Shown: one piece after another, positions 32,378-41,991 of the stretch | Layout of the letters: each line of letters begins with the position of its first letter | Position numbering within the stretch: the stretch's first letter is position 1 | Assembly: GCF_020907405.1 (NCBI RefSeq) | Contig: NZ_JAJJOE010000008.1 | Span: 124,001 to 188,000, forward strand | DNA from: Arthrobacter sp. zg-Y769 | GTDB taxonomy: Bacteria; Actinomycetota; Actinomycetes; Actinomycetales; Micrococcaceae | DNA length: 64,000 nucleotides | Reading direction: 5' to 3' | Program-made: the position numbers and the translations under genes | The notes under the pieces: generated by a model | What the model was told of the DNA's origin: nothing | Databases searched by the model: none | What the model saw: the letters and a program-made list of their open reading frames with translations, nothing else

Positions 32378-33964
32378 TTACGGAACCCTGCTGCGGACCG
32401 GCGGCAGGTCATGGGAATCGACCGGTCCCTGGTCCAGCCTGAACGGCGGATACTCGTCACGCATCAGTGCTGCGTAGGCCAGGACCCGGTAGGACCACCG
32501 CTGCAGTCCCATCACGAAGTCGAAGATTGGGCGCGGATAGTGGCCGGTGAACAACAGTGCGACGGCGGCAACCAGGACCAGCAGGCCCAGCAGTGAAATG
32601 CCCGCTGTCCATCCGCCGACCGAGCGCAGGCCTTCGCCCGCCGGGTCCGTCGCCCAGTTCACCGCTCCGTCCCAGCCGCCGCCCGTGCTCCGGTCCCAGC
32701 CGCCGAACGGACCGGCCTGCCGCACCACCACGTAGCCCGAACCGCTGAAAGCCCCCACGATCAGTGCCTGCGGAAGCACCAGCAGCCACCACTTCACGAG
32801 CACCAGCCCGCGCGAGAGCCGTTCGGGGTAGGCGACATCGAAGTCCGCCGGATAGTCGGTCCGGTCCAGGCTGAACGGCGGATACCGGTCCGTGCCCAGC
32901 ACTGAGGTGGCATAGAACGCCACCCGCCAGCTCCAGCGGACCACTCCGACGTTGAAGTCGAAAAGGGCCCGCGGATAGCGGGCAGTGATGAGGATAGCGA
33001 AACCGGCAACGACTGTCGCCACCCAGAAGGCAACCCAGAGGAACGCGAGGAGGATAAAGTGCGGGATGGCCAGGAACCACTTCACCAGCCACAGCCAGCG
33101 GGAGAGCCCCGGGTCCAGTTCGCCGTAGAGCCGGGCCGGATACGGCGTCCCGCCTCCTCCGGCGGTTAGCTGCGCCGCCCGGGCGCCGGACAGCACCGGC
33201 GCGCCCGACTGCTGCGCAGCATCCGGGGAAGCCGCTGCGGAAGCGGAAACCGGGGCCGCTGCGTAACCGTAGGGACCGTGCCCGCCGCTGGGTCCGGGGT
33301 ACCCTCCGGCAGGCTTCCGCCCGGTCAGGATTCCCGCGAGGATCAGTGCCACGCCGCCGAGCACCAGGACGACGGCACCGACTACCAGCCACCAGGCGAG
33401 CGGGACCAGGAGATCCGACCGCACACCTACCTGAAGATCAGCCGTGACCTGGGGGGAGGCATCGGCGTTCATCACGACGATGATCCATTCACCCTGTTCC
33501 AGCTGCCAGTCCAGTTCCTGCGTGCCGGATCCCGCAGAGGACGCGGCCCAGAAGTCCTGCTCCCCCGGCGGCGCCGGTGCGGACGTCCCCGGCGTTTCCC
33601 GGTACTCCGCCGAGAACGGGTCGAACGTCACGCCCTCGAGCTCAGTGCGGGCAACCCCTGCCAGGTACCGGTCGACGTCGTCCTCGGACGCAATCCCGAT
33701 AAACAGCTCGCCGTCGGGATCGGTTCCCCGGACCTGCACCGTGCCGACATTGTCCTCCGCCCGGACGCCCGGATCCACATCGATGCTTTCGCTGGTGAGT
33801 GCGTAGGAACCGACGCTGTAGGTTTCCTCAGGAATGGAGAGGTAGCCGTCTCCGCGCTGGGCCGCCGCCAGGATTCCCAGGGCGGCAGCACCGGCCCCGG
33901 CTGTCAGTCCGGCAAGGACCAGCAGTGACCCAATGACAATCAGAACGATTCTGCCTGCATTCAT
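32378..33964 (-). CDS. DUF4389-domain membrane protein
   Basis: A 528-residue protein with an N-terminal membrane helix (about 6-30), an extracytoplasmic beta-rich region (about 35-190), a second helix (about 192-215), a Pro/Gly/Ala linker, and two tandem DUF4389 units. The repeats are recognisable from YPARLYGELDPGLSRWLWLVKWFLAIPHF then ITARYPRALFDFNVGVVRWSWRVAFYATSVLGTDRYPPFSLD, and YPERLSRGLVLVKWWLLVLPQ then TGHYPRPIFDFVMGLQRWSYRVLAYAALMRDEYPPFRLD. Each unit has paired membrane helices and a Y-P-P-F motif. The function of the family is unknown. The start ATG lies at 33964. Confidence 0.85.
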   Translation of the reverse strand: MNAGRIVLIVIGSLLVLAGLTAGAGAAALGILAAAQRGDGYLSIPEETYSVGSYALTSESIDVDPGVRAEDNVGTVQVRGTDPDGELFIGIASEDDVDRYLAGVARTELEGVTFDPFSAEYRETPGTSAPAPPGEQDFWAASSAGSGTQELDWQLEQGEWIIVVMNADASPQVTADLQVGVRSDLLVPLAWWLVVGAVVLVLGGVALILAGILTGRKPAGGYPGPSGGHGPYGYAAAPVSASAAASPDAAQQSGAPVLSGARAAQLTAGGGGTPYPARLYGELDPGLSRWLWLVKWFLAIPHFILLAFLWVAFWVATVVAGFAILITARYPRALFDFNVGVVRWSWRVAFYATSVLGTDRYPPFSLDRTDYPADFDVAYPERLSRGLVLVKWWLLVLPQALIVGAFSGSGYVVVRQAGPFGGWDRSTGGGWDGAVNWATDPAGEGLRSVGGWTAGISLLGLLVLVAAVALLFTGHYPRPIFDFVMGLQRWSYRVLAYAALMRDEYPPFRLDQGPVDSHDLPPVRSRVP

Positions 33965-34001
33965 GGCACTGCCCTTCGCTCGCCGGAAAGCGGAACCCCG
34001 G

Positions 34002-35402
34002 CTAGAAATTGATCATGTGGCCGGTCAGTCCGTGGAAGGCTTCCTGCAGTGCCTCACTGAGGGTCGGGTGGGTGTGCACGTTGCGGGCGAGTTCGGCCGC
34101 CGTCAGGTCCCATTTCTGCGCCAGGGTCAGTTCCGGCAGCAGTTCGGAGACATCCGGGCCGATCAGGTGCCCGCCCAGCAGTTCCCCGTACTTCGCGTCG
34201 GCCACCAGTTTCACGAATCCCACCGGTTCACCCAGGCCGTGGGCCTTCCCGTTGGCGGTGAACGGGAAGGTGCTGACCAGTACGTCATGGCCCTCGTCGC
34301 GGGCCTGCTGTTCGGTGAGTCCGAAGCTGGCCACCTGCGGCTGGCAGAACGTAGCCCGCGGCATCATGCGGTAGTCGCCCAGCGGAAGGGTTTCCGCCTT
34401 GCCGATGGTTTCGGCTGCCACCACTCCCATTGCCTCCGCCACGTGGGCCAGCTGCAGCTTGGCAGTAACGTCGCCGATGGCGTAGATGTGCGGGACGTTG
34501 GTGCGCATGTAGTCGTCAATGCCGATGGCGCCGCGGTCGGTCAGCTGCACGCCGGTCTTTTCCAGCCCGTAACCCTCGGTGCGCGGGGCGAAGCCGATCG
34601 ACATCATTACCCGGTCCGCTTCGATGCTCCCCTGCTGGCCGTTCTTATCCGTATAAGTAACCGTGACCGAGGAGCCGTTGTCCTTAACCGTCTCCACCTT
34701 GGTGGAGGTAAGGATGGGGATGCCGAGCTTTTTATACTGCTTCGTGATCTCCTTGGAGACGTCCGCGTCCTCGTTGGGCAGGGCGCGGTCCAGGAACTCG
34801 ATGATGGTGACATCCACGCCATAGCTGCGCAGCACGTAGCCGAACTCCATCCCGATGGCTCCGGCGCCGACGATCACCATTTTCTTCGGCAGGTCCCGGT
34901 CCAGGATCTGGGCTTCGTAGGTGAGCACGTTCTCGCTCAGTTCGACGCCGGGCAGCAGGCGTACGTAGGTGCCGGTGGCGATGATCGCGTTGTCGAAGGT
35001 GATGGTCCCGCTGCCGCCCTTGGACAGGGAAACCTCCAGGGTGTGGTCATCGGTGAAGACGCCGTGGCCGTCGTACTCGATGATCTTGTTCTTCTTCATC
35101 AGGAAGTGGACGCCCTTGACCCTGCCGTCGGCCACCTGGCGGCTGCGGTCGAAGGCCGTCCCGTAATCGAAGGTGACCTCACCGCTCATGCCGAAGGTTT
35201 TGGCCTGGTTGGTGAAGATCTGCGCCAGTTCGGCGTTCCGCAGCAGTGCCTTGGATGGAATACACCCGACATTCAGGCAGACGCCGCCCCAGTATTTCTC
35301 CTCCACCACCGCCGTCTTCAAACCCAGCTGGGCTGCACGGATGGCTGCCACGTATCCACCTGGTCCGGCCCCGAGGACCACGACGTCGTAATGTTCGCTC
35401 AT
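34002..35402 (-). CDS. lpdA: Dihydrolipoyl dehydrogenase (E3)
   Basis: FAD flavoprotein that re-oxidises dihydrolipoamide in the 2-oxoacid dehydrogenase and glycine-cleavage complexes. The 466 residues contain the FAD motif [20 protein letters not shown], the redox disulfide [16 protein letters not shown], the NAD motif [20 protein letters not shown], the second FAD site [22 protein letters not shown] and the C-terminal His-Glu dyad [14 protein letters not shown] start at ATG 35402, which has AAGGAGAG nine bases upstream; the longer frame to 35528 has no support. It stands alone here, away from the E1/E2 genes. Confidence 0.95.
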   Translation of the reverse strand: MSEHYDVVVLGAGPGGYVAAIRAAQLGLKTAVVEEKYWGGVCLNVGCIPSKALLRNAELAQIFTNQAKTFGMSGEVTFDYGTAFDRSRQVADGRVKGVHFLMKKNKIIEYDGHGVFTDDHTLEVSLSKGGSGTITFDNAIIATGTYVRLLPGVELSENVLTYEAQILDRDLPKKMVIVGAGAIGMEFGYVLRSYGVDVTIIEFLDRALPNEDADVSKEITKQYKKLGIPILTSTKVETVKDNGSSVTVTYTDKNGQQGSIEADRVMMSIGFAPRTEGYGLEKTGVQLTDRGAIGIDDYMRTNVPHIYAIGDVTAKLQLAHVAEAMGVVAAETIGKAETLPLGDYRMMPRATFCQPQVASFGLTEQQARDEGHDVLVSTFPFTANGKAHGLGEPVGFVKLVADAKYGELLGGHLIGPDVSELLPELTLAQKWDLTAAELARNVHTHPTLSEALQEAFHGLTGHMINF

Positions 35403-35500
35403 GGGAACCAACTCTCCTTGCCTGGGAGGTGCGGGAAAATTTCTCAGCCGGTTTAAGGCTCTCACGAGGTGCCGCCAAGGGCACGGGTGCCCGGACACGT

Positions 35501-37018
35501 TCAGAGGTAGCCCCGGTAGCCGGACCACGCCCGGCGCCGTTCCGGAAACGGATCCGACTCAATCCGGTCCAGCTTGTCGAACACCCGGGTGTGGCGGTGG
35601 AATTCGTCGTAGGGGGGCCAGTCACTGCCGGGGTGGGAATGCCGCGCCAGGCTCAGCAGCGAGCCCTGGAAGCGCCTGGACAGGGCATTGAGTTCATCCC
35701 CTCCGCCCAGCAGGGTCAGGGCCTTCGCCGTCCCGGTGCCGATATCCCCGAACATAACCGGCACATCGAAGGAATGGGTGGCACCGAAACCGAGCAGGTT
35801 CATTGCGGGTGTCGCATAGTCGTAGCGGTACACCCACGTGGGGGCTTTGCGTGAGTGCCCCTCGGCCACCATTTGGCTCGGATACCAGAACACCAGGTCA
35901 CCGCTGATGTCCACCGACCGCCGTCGGGAGGGATACCCCGGATAGGCGGCCACCACCCGGTCCCGGGCCTGCGGATCGGTGCCGGCAAACATCTTCTCGA
36001 TCCGTTCGGGCGTGGACGGAAGGATGTTGGAAATCTTGGCGAACAACGCCCCCTCCCTCGCCATGGTGCCCAGCACCAGGGGAACGGGATTGGAGTCACC
36101 GTCCAGGAACGAGTCGACCGGGTGCTTGGGCAGGAAGTCGCCGTCGATGACGGGTGAGACGCTCAGGGTCCCGGGCTGCTTGACCGGGCCTATTTTCGTG
36201 GTGAGTTTACGGGTGGCATTGACGAGTTTCGCCGCCGGCATGTTGGTCAGGGCTTCCGCGGCGGCTGAGGGCGGAACGCCCAGGATCTCCAGCAGGTCAG
36301 CGGCCCAGGCGGCGTGCATGTCCGGAGAGTAGGCGGCGGACGGGGCCGGGCTCTGCGCATAGGCCTGATGGAACAGCTGCCGGGCGCTGGGAATGCACAT
36401 CAGCGAGGTTACGGCGAGGCCGCCCGCGGACTCACCGAACAGGGTCACATTGTCCGGGTCCCCACCGAAGGCTTCGATGTTCTGCTGCACCCATTCCAGG
36501 GCGGCAACCTGGTCCCGCAGGCCCATGTTTGCGTCGAACTGCCGCTCAGCCGTCGCATAGGCACGGAAGTCCATGAATCCCAGCGCGCCGATGCGGTAGT
36601 TAAGCGAAACGTAGAGGACGCCGCCGTCCCGGACCAGCCTGGTTCCCCGGTACGTCGGCTCCGCGGAGGAGCCGGAGCTGAAAGCGCCGCCGTACAGGTA
36701 GACCAGGACGGGCAGCAGCCCGTCAGCCGGCTCCAGGGGTGCGGAAACGTTGAGGGAAAGGCAGTCCTCATCCATGGGCACCCTGCGCCGGGTTCCGGTG
36801 AGGCTCGGTGCCTTGGACTGCGGAGGGACCGCTCCGAAGCTGCCGGCACTGCGGATGCCGCTCCAGCTCCGCGGCGGCTGCGGTGCCCGGAGCCGGAGCC
36901 CGCCAACCGGCGGAGCCGCATAGGGAATGCCCCGCCACGTACGCACGCCCTGATCCACAATGCCCTGCACCAGCCCGTTACAGGTTTCAACCACCAGCGA
37001 CGCAACATCAATAGCCAC
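35501..37018 (-). CDS. Type-B carboxylesterase/lipase (copy 1)
   Basis: Alpha/beta-hydrolase that cleaves carboxylic esters. The 505 residues follow the type-B (p-nitrobenzyl esterase) plan: N-terminal [23 protein letters not shown], oxyanion hole [12 protein letters not shown], catalytic Ser in [17 protein letters not shown], and catalytic His in [16 protein letters not shown]. No signal peptide, so it is intracellular. It has exactly the same length as the paralogue at 40287-41804, and the two share most motifs, which points to an old duplication. The ABC-F and arginase-like genes lie between them. The substrate is unknown. Confidence 0.92.
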   Translation of the reverse strand: MAIDVASLVVETCNGLVQGIVDQGVRTWRGIPYAAPPVGGLRLRAPQPPRSWSGIRSAGSFGAVPPQSKAPSLTGTRRRVPMDEDCLSLNVSAPLEPADGLLPVLVYLYGGAFSSGSSAEPTYRGTRLVRDGGVLYVSLNYRIGALGFMDFRAYATAERQFDANMGLRDQVAALEWVQQNIEAFGGDPDNVTLFGESAGGLAVTSLMCIPSARQLFHQAYAQSPAPSAAYSPDMHAAWAADLLEILGVPPSAAAEALTNMPAAKLVNATRKLTTKIGPVKQPGTLSVSPVIDGDFLPKHPVDSFLDGDSNPVPLVLGTMAREGALFAKISNILPSTPERIEKMFAGTDPQARDRVVAAYPGYPSRRRSVDISGDLVFWYPSQMVAEGHSRKAPTWVYRYDYATPAMNLLGFGATHSFDVPVMFGDIGTGTAKALTLLGGGDELNALSRRFQGSLLSLARHSHPGSDWPPYDEFHRHTRVFDKLDRIESDPFPERRRAWSGYRGYL

Positions 37019-37151
37019 GATCGACTCTTTTCAGCCGGGAACCGCCCCGTGCGACTACCTACGATAGGCGTGCGCCAACGGGGCCGCCAGATGCCCGGCC
37101 GGTTGCCGGCCGTGCAGGCCCAACATCCGGAGCCCGCGTCCGGGCTGCTGC

Positions 37152-37367
37152 CTAGGCGGCGGCGAGCTGCGGCCGTGCGCCGGCGCTGCGCCGCCCATGC
37201 ACGGGGCGGGTGCCGCTCCTGCGGTGCAGGATGACTTCCCGCAGGCAAAGCAGGGCAACCGCTGCAGCGTTAAGGGCAATCTTGGTGCCGGTTGACCAAT
37301 CGGTTCCCACGCACAACATCCAGACAAGGAGAAGGACCGGCACTTCCGCCGACTTCAGCGCCTTCAC
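37152..37367 (-). CDS. Possible small membrane protein
   Basis: A 71-residue frame from a GTG at 37367 encodes KALKSAEVPVLLLVWMLCVGTDWSTGTKIALNAAAVALLCLREVILHRR and a basic tail. Two hydrophobic segments (about 10-20 and 28-44) separated by a short polar turn make a membrane hairpin plausible. There is no clear Shine-Dalgarno and no recognised family. The frame is open further upstream to 37559, but that part is Arg-rich and looks non-coding. Confidence 0.4.
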   Translation of the reverse strand: MKALKSAEVPVLLLVWMLCVGTDWSTGTKIALNAAAVALLCLREVILHRRSGTRPVHGRRSAGARPQLAAA

Positions 37368-37643
37368 TTGGCAGTCCGGACGTACCTCAACGGGGTGCGT
37401 GTATTCACCGCGAGCCCGTGCCGTACCGTCATTGCGCTGCGGCCATCGCTGCCGCCCTGCGCTGTGGCTGCAGCGCAGCCGTAATCTTCCATCCGTGGAG
37501 CCATGAGGAGGACACTTCTTCCGTGAAATCGCCCGAGACCTACGTTCCACACCTCCCAAGGATGCGTCACAGCATACTTTCTATCACATCCGGACAGCTG
37601 CTGCCGTGTCGAAGTCCCGTGAAGGACAGGGGATCCCCGGGAG

Positions 37644-39281
37644 CTAGCCCGGGAGGATCTTCCCGTCCTTCACTTCCCAGCGGGTGTCGAGGCGGACGTT
37701 CTCCAGCAGCCGGCGATCGTGGGAGACCAGCAGCAGAGCGCCCTCGTAGCTTTCCAGCGCTTCTTCGAGCTGCTCGATGGCCGGCAGGTCCAGGTGGTTG
37801 GTGGGCTCGTCCAGGACCAGCAGGTTCACGCCGCGGGCCTGGAGGAGGGCCAGCGAAGCACGGGTACGCTCCCCCGGGGACAACGCATCGACCCGGCTGG
37901 CGACCTGATCCGCCTTAAGCCCGAATTTGGCCAGCAGGGTCCTCGCTTCCGCGGACGAGAGGTCCGGAACAGCAGCTTCAAAGGCCTCACCCAGCGGCAG
38001 GCCGGGTGGGAGCTGGCCGCGGCCCTGGTCGATCTCCCCCACGGCAACCGAGGCACCCAGTGAGGCAGTGCCGGCGTCTGGCGTCTCGCGTCCCAGCAGC
38101 AGCCGCAGCAGGGTGGACTTGCCGGCTCCGTTGGGACCGGTGATGCCGATCCGCTCCCCGGCGTTCACCTGTACCGAAACGGGACCCAGGGTGAAGGCGC
38201 CCCGGGCCAGCACGGCGTCGTTCAAGGTGGACACCACCGAGCTGGAGCGGGGTGCGGACCCGATACGCAGCTGCAGCTGCCACTCCTTGCGTGGTTCCTC
38301 GACCTCGTCCAGGCGGGCGATCCGCGACTCCATCTGGCGTACTTTCCGTGCCTGCTTTTCGGAAGACTCGGTGCTGGCCTTACGCCGGATCTTGTCATTG
38401 TCGGGGTTTTTCTTCATGGCATTGCGCACGCCCTGCGAGCTCCATTCCCGCGTGGTGCGGGCGCGGGAGACGAGATCCGCCTTTTTGTCCGCAAACTCGT
38501 CGTAGGCCTCGCGGGCGTGCCGGCGCGCGACGGCGCGTTCCTCCAGGTATGCCTCGTAGCCGCCGTCGTAGACCGCCGTGCTGTTCTGTGCCAGGTCCAG
38601 CTCCACCACGGTGGTGACGCAGCGGGCCAGGAATTCGCGGTCATGGGACACCAGGACGACGCCGCCGCGCAGGCCGCGGACAAACTGTTCCAGGCGCGCC
38701 AGGCCGTCCAGGTCAAGGTCGTTGGTGGGCTCATCGAGCAGGACTATGTCGAAGCGGCTCAGCAGCAGGGCAGCCAGCGCCACCCGTGCAGCCTGTCCGC
38801 CCGAGAGCCCTGCCATTTCCGTGTCCATGCCGAGCTGCAGGCCCAGGTCCGCCAGCACCGCCGGTGCCCGGTCCTCGAGATCGGCTGCGCCTGAGGCCAG
38901 CCACCGGTCCAGCGCGGCAGCATAGGTGTCATCCGCGCCGGGCAGCTCCGCTCCCAGTGCTTCCGCGGCCGTCTCCATCGCTTCCGTGGCTGCCGCTGCT
39001 CCCGTGCGCCGTGCCAGGTAGCCGCCCACGGTTTCGCCCGCCAGCCGTTCGTGTTCCTGCGGCAGCCAGCCGACAAAGGCATCGGCAGGTGAGGTGCTTA
39101 CCGTGCCTGCCTGCGGTTCGGCTGCCCCGGCGAGCAGCCGGAGCAGCGTCGACTTCCCGGCACCATTGGCACCCACCACTCCCACGACGTCCCCCGGCGC
39201 GACGGTGAGGGAAAGATGCTCAAAAAGGGTGCGGTGGGCGTGGCCGCCGGAAAGGTCCCGGGCGACGAGGGTTGCAGTCAT
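37644..39281 (-). CDS. ABC-F family ATPase (ribosome-associated type)
   Basis: Soluble twin-ATPase protein of the ABC-F class, whose members act on the ribosomal E site; some confer antibiotic resistance by ribosome protection, others tune translation. The 545 residues have Walker A GANGAGKS (about 37-44), signature LSGGQ (159-163), Walker B LLDEPTNDLD, then a charged inter-domain linker with many Lys/Arg (about 245-330), second Walker A GPNGAGKS, signature LSPGE and second Walker B LVLDEPTNHLD. No membrane helices and no Uup-like C-terminal coil. Whether it is a resistance factor is open; context is the esterase pair. Confidence 0.92.
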   Translation of the reverse strand: MTATLVARDLSGGHAHRTLFEHLSLTVAPGDVVGVVGANGAGKSTLLRLLAGAAEPQAGTVSTSPADAFVGWLPQEHERLAGETVGGYLARRTGAAAATEAMETAAEALGAELPGADDTYAAALDRWLASGAADLEDRAPAVLADLGLQLGMDTEMAGLSGGQAARVALAALLLSRFDIVLLDEPTNDLDLDGLARLEQFVRGLRGGVVLVSHDREFLARCVTTVVELDLAQNSTAVYDGGYEAYLEERAVARRHAREAYDEFADKKADLVSRARTTREWSSQGVRNAMKKNPDNDKIRRKASTESSEKQARKVRQMESRIARLDEVEEPRKEWQLQLRIGSAPRSSSVVSTLNDAVLARGAFTLGPVSVQVNAGERIGITGPNGAGKSTLLRLLLGRETPDAGTASLGASVAVGEIDQGRGQLPPGLPLGEAFEAAVPDLSSAEARTLLAKFGLKADQVASRVDALSPGERTRASLALLQARGVNLLVLDEPTNHLDLPAIEQLEEALESYEGALLLVSHDRRLLENVRLDTRWEVKDGKILPG

Positions 39282-39366
39282 TCGTCCATTCTATTTTGTG
39301 CCCGCACCTGTTTCCGCCCGGTTCCGCGGCGGTAAGGTGGCAGCTGAACCGCAGCAAAGGACGATC

Positions 39367-40260
39367 ATGACCTCCATGCATCCATCCGGCCCCGGAAACC
39401 TTCGGCTGATCTTTCCGCAGTGGCAGGGAGCTGCCGGGGCAGGCGCCGTCGGTTCACTGCCGGCGGGGCAGCCGCACCAGACGCAGCTGTCCTATCATCT
39501 GGGGCCGGCCCTGCTCCAAATGCTCTCCCCGGACCATGACGGCCCTACTGCCTATGTACCGGTAAGCACCGACACGTCGGATGCCGCAGTGGAAACGGTG
39601 GACGGCATCTATGCCCGGCGGGCCGTCCTGCGCCAGCTCCGTGCCGGGCTGCGGGTGCTGTCCGAAGCCGATCCGGCGTCAGTGGTCACCTTCGGCGGGG
39701 AGTGTTCAGTGAGCGTGGCCCCGTTCAGTCACCTGGCCGCACGGTACGGGCCGGACCTGGCCGTGTTGTGGGTGGATGCGCACCCGGACACCGGAACTCC
39801 CGGGGACAGCTACACCGGGTTCCGTTCCATGTCCCTGGCCACTCTCGCCGGGGAGGGCGACGCCGAATTCCTGGCCGCGCTGCCGGCAGTAGTGGCGCCG
39901 TCGAACGTGCTCCATGTGGGCCTGCGGGACTGGCAGGATCCCGGCATTGCCAATAAACAGCGGATGGGCATCTCCAGTGTGGGCATCACGGACACACCCG
40001 AGGACACCCGCCGGATCCTGGACTGGCTGGCTCTCTCCGGAGCCACCAGGCTGGCCATCCACGTGGATCTCGATGTGCTGGACCGGCGGGACTTCACCGG
40101 GGCAACGGGCAACGGCACGCGGGGCATGCGGGTTCCGGACCTGCTGCGGATCATCGATGCCGTCTCAGACGCCGGCGAGATAGTCGGCCTCTCGCTGGCC
40201 CAGCACGCACCGTTGGAGCTCCTCCGCCTGCGCGGGCTCCTGCGGGACCTGCCCGTCTAG
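39367..40260 (+). CDS. Arginase/ureohydrolase-fold protein with a substituted metal ligand
   Basis: Ureohydrolase-fold protein of 297 residues. The central metal motif is intact (VLWVDAHPDTGTP, matching DAHxD) and so is the late one (HVDLDVLDRRDF, matching DxDxxD). The first motif, normally GGDHS, reads GGECS, so Asp is replaced by Glu and the metal-ligand His by Cys. This suggests changed metal use or substrate rather than ordinary arginase. Overall similarity is to the arginase/agmatinase/formiminoglutamase superfamily. The ATG at 39367 has AAGGA six bases upstream. It diverges from the ABC-F gene with 85 bases between them. The substrate is unknown. Confidence 0.82.
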   Translation: MTSMHPSGPGNLRLIFPQWQGAAGAGAVGSLPAGQPHQTQLSYHLGPALLQMLSPDHDGPTAYVPVSTDTSDAAVETVDGIYARRAVLRQLRAGLRVLSEADPASVVTFGGECSVSVAPFSHLAARYGPDLAVLWVDAHPDTGTPGDSYTGFRSMSLATLAGEGDAEFLAALPAVVAPSNVLHVGLRDWQDPGIANKQRMGISSVGITDTPEDTRRILDWLALSGATRLAIHVDLDVLDRRDFTGATGNGTRGMRVPDLLRIIDAVSDAGEIVGLSLAQHAPLELLRLRGLLRDLPV

Positions 40261-40286
40261 GTCCCGCGGTCTGCTGCGGACGGGGC

Positions 40287-41804
40287 TCAGCGGTAGCCGC
40301 GGAACCCGTTCCAGGCCAACCGGCGGGAGCGGTGCGGATCCCGCATCACGCTGTCCGTGCGGTCGAAGATCTTGGTGGTCCGTGCCTTCGCGTCGTAGGC
40401 GGGCCACAGGCCCGGACTCCCCGTCCGTGCGAAGCGCAGCAGCGCTCCCCGGAACCGGTTGCTGACGGACACCGCGGTGCGCCTGCCGCCGAGCAGGGTC
40501 AGGAACCGGCCAAGACCGGCATCGTAGTTCCCGAACGGCGCCGGGATATCCACGCCGTGGGTGGCGCCAAGCCCCAGCAGGCGAGCCGTCCCCGGGGCAT
40601 AGTCGAACCGGTAGGACCACGTGGGTGCGTGGGCCGAGTGCGCCTCGGCCACCTGGACACTGGGCAGCCAGAAGACGACGTCGCCGCCCACGTCCACCGC
40701 GTCCCGCTTGGACGGGTAGCCGGGGTAGGCGGCAAGGACCTGCTCCTTGAGGTCCGGTTCCGTACGGGCAAACATGGTGTCGATCCGCTCTTCGGTGGTG
40801 GGAAGGATGTCCTGTACCCGGTCGAACAGCGCGCCTTCGCGGAACATGTTGCCGATGATGAGCGGAATCCGGTGGGCCTGCCCCGTCCGGAAGGCGTCGA
40901 TCGGGTGCAGCGGCAGGAAATCACCGTCGACCACCGGCGCGACCGCCCGGGCACCCGGCTCGGTCTCCGGGGTGAGCTTCCCGGTAAGCGTGGTGACGGC
41001 CTCCACGAGGCGCCGCGGCGGCAGCGTGGCCAGGGCGTGCGGTGCGTCCTCCGGGGAGACGCCCAGCAGTTCCATCAGGCTGCCGGCCCACTTTTCCGGC
41101 AGGCCCGGACCGTAGGCCGTGGCCGGCGCCGAGCTCTGGACGAAGGCCCGGTGGAAGAGGCCCCGGGCCGACGGCACACACATCAGGGCAGTGATCGACA
41201 TGCCCCCGGCGGATTCACCGAAAACCGTGACGTTGCGCGGATCCCCGCCGAAGCCGGCAATGTTGCGCTGCACCCACCGAAGGGCCGCGACCTGGTCCGC
41301 AAGGCCGACGTTAACGTCAAAGGGCCGCTCCGGCGTCGAGTACCGGCGGAAATCCATAAAGCCCAGCGCACCCAGCCGGTAGTTCATGCAGACGTAGACC
41401 ACGTCGCCGCGGGTCACGAGGTGCGTGCCGTCAAAGGCCGGTGCAGACGCGGCGCCGATGGTGAATGCGCCGCCGTGGAAATACACCAGCACGGGGCGCG
41501 GCGCCGCCTCCTTCAAGGGCGCGGTGACGTTGATGGTGAGGCAGTCCTCGTCCATGGGCGTCTTCCGGCCGGCACCCATGGACGTCAGTCCGCGTTCCTG
41601 CGGGGGTACGGGTCCGTACCGGGTGGCATCCAGTTCACCGTCCCAGGGCTGCACCGGCTGCGGCAGCCGAAGCCGCAGCGCGCCGACGGGCGGGGCCGCA
41701 TACGGGATACCGCGCCAGGTCCGCACCCCGTCCACGATGGTTCCCCGAACTATTCCGTCCGAGGTGGCGACCGTGAGGTCCGGCTGAGTCGTAGTTGTTG
41801 CCAC
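40287..41804 (-). CDS. Type-B carboxylesterase/lipase (copy 2)
   Basis: Second 505-residue type-B carboxylesterase. The same blocks occur: [23 protein letters not shown], oxyanion hole YFHGGAFTIGAAS, catalytic Ser in VTVFGESAGGMSITALM, His in GLGATHGVDIPAPFG and the C-terminal RRLAWNGFRGY, matching [10 protein letters not shown] in copy 1. The lids and the stretch before the His differ, so the substrate range may differ. Cytoplasmic by sequence. It ends 26 bases from the convergent arginase-fold gene. The start at 41804 is consistent with the copy-1 start. Confidence 0.92.
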   Translation of the reverse strand: MATTTTQPDLTVATSDGIVRGTIVDGVRTWRGIPYAAPPVGALRLRLPQPVQPWDGELDATRYGPVPPQERGLTSMGAGRKTPMDEDCLTINVTAPLKEAAPRPVLVYFHGGAFTIGAASAPAFDGTHLVTRGDVVYVCMNYRLGALGFMDFRRYSTPERPFDVNVGLADQVAALRWVQRNIAGFGGDPRNVTVFGESAGGMSITALMCVPSARGLFHRAFVQSSAPATAYGPGLPEKWAGSLMELLGVSPEDAPHALATLPPRRLVEAVTTLTGKLTPETEPGARAVAPVVDGDFLPLHPIDAFRTGQAHRIPLIIGNMFREGALFDRVQDILPTTEERIDTMFARTEPDLKEQVLAAYPGYPSKRDAVDVGGDVVFWLPSVQVAEAHSAHAPTWSYRFDYAPGTARLLGLGATHGVDIPAPFGNYDAGLGRFLTLLGGRRTAVSVSNRFRGALLRFARTGSPGLWPAYDAKARTTKIFDRTDSVMRDPHRSRRLAWNGFRGYR

Positions 41805-41991
41805 AGGATTCCTTCCGAGGTTTTTTGAGCGCCCAGCGCGATCATAGCCACGCCCCCGACGCCCCCGCTATGCCTTGGAAGCCATTTGCGCGGAACGGCT
41901 AAGCCCTTGGCGGACGGCGGCGGAGCAACCCTGCAAAAAATCGAAAGCATGCTTATGGTAGGAGAACCGTCATCAACAGAAGGAGTGCCAT

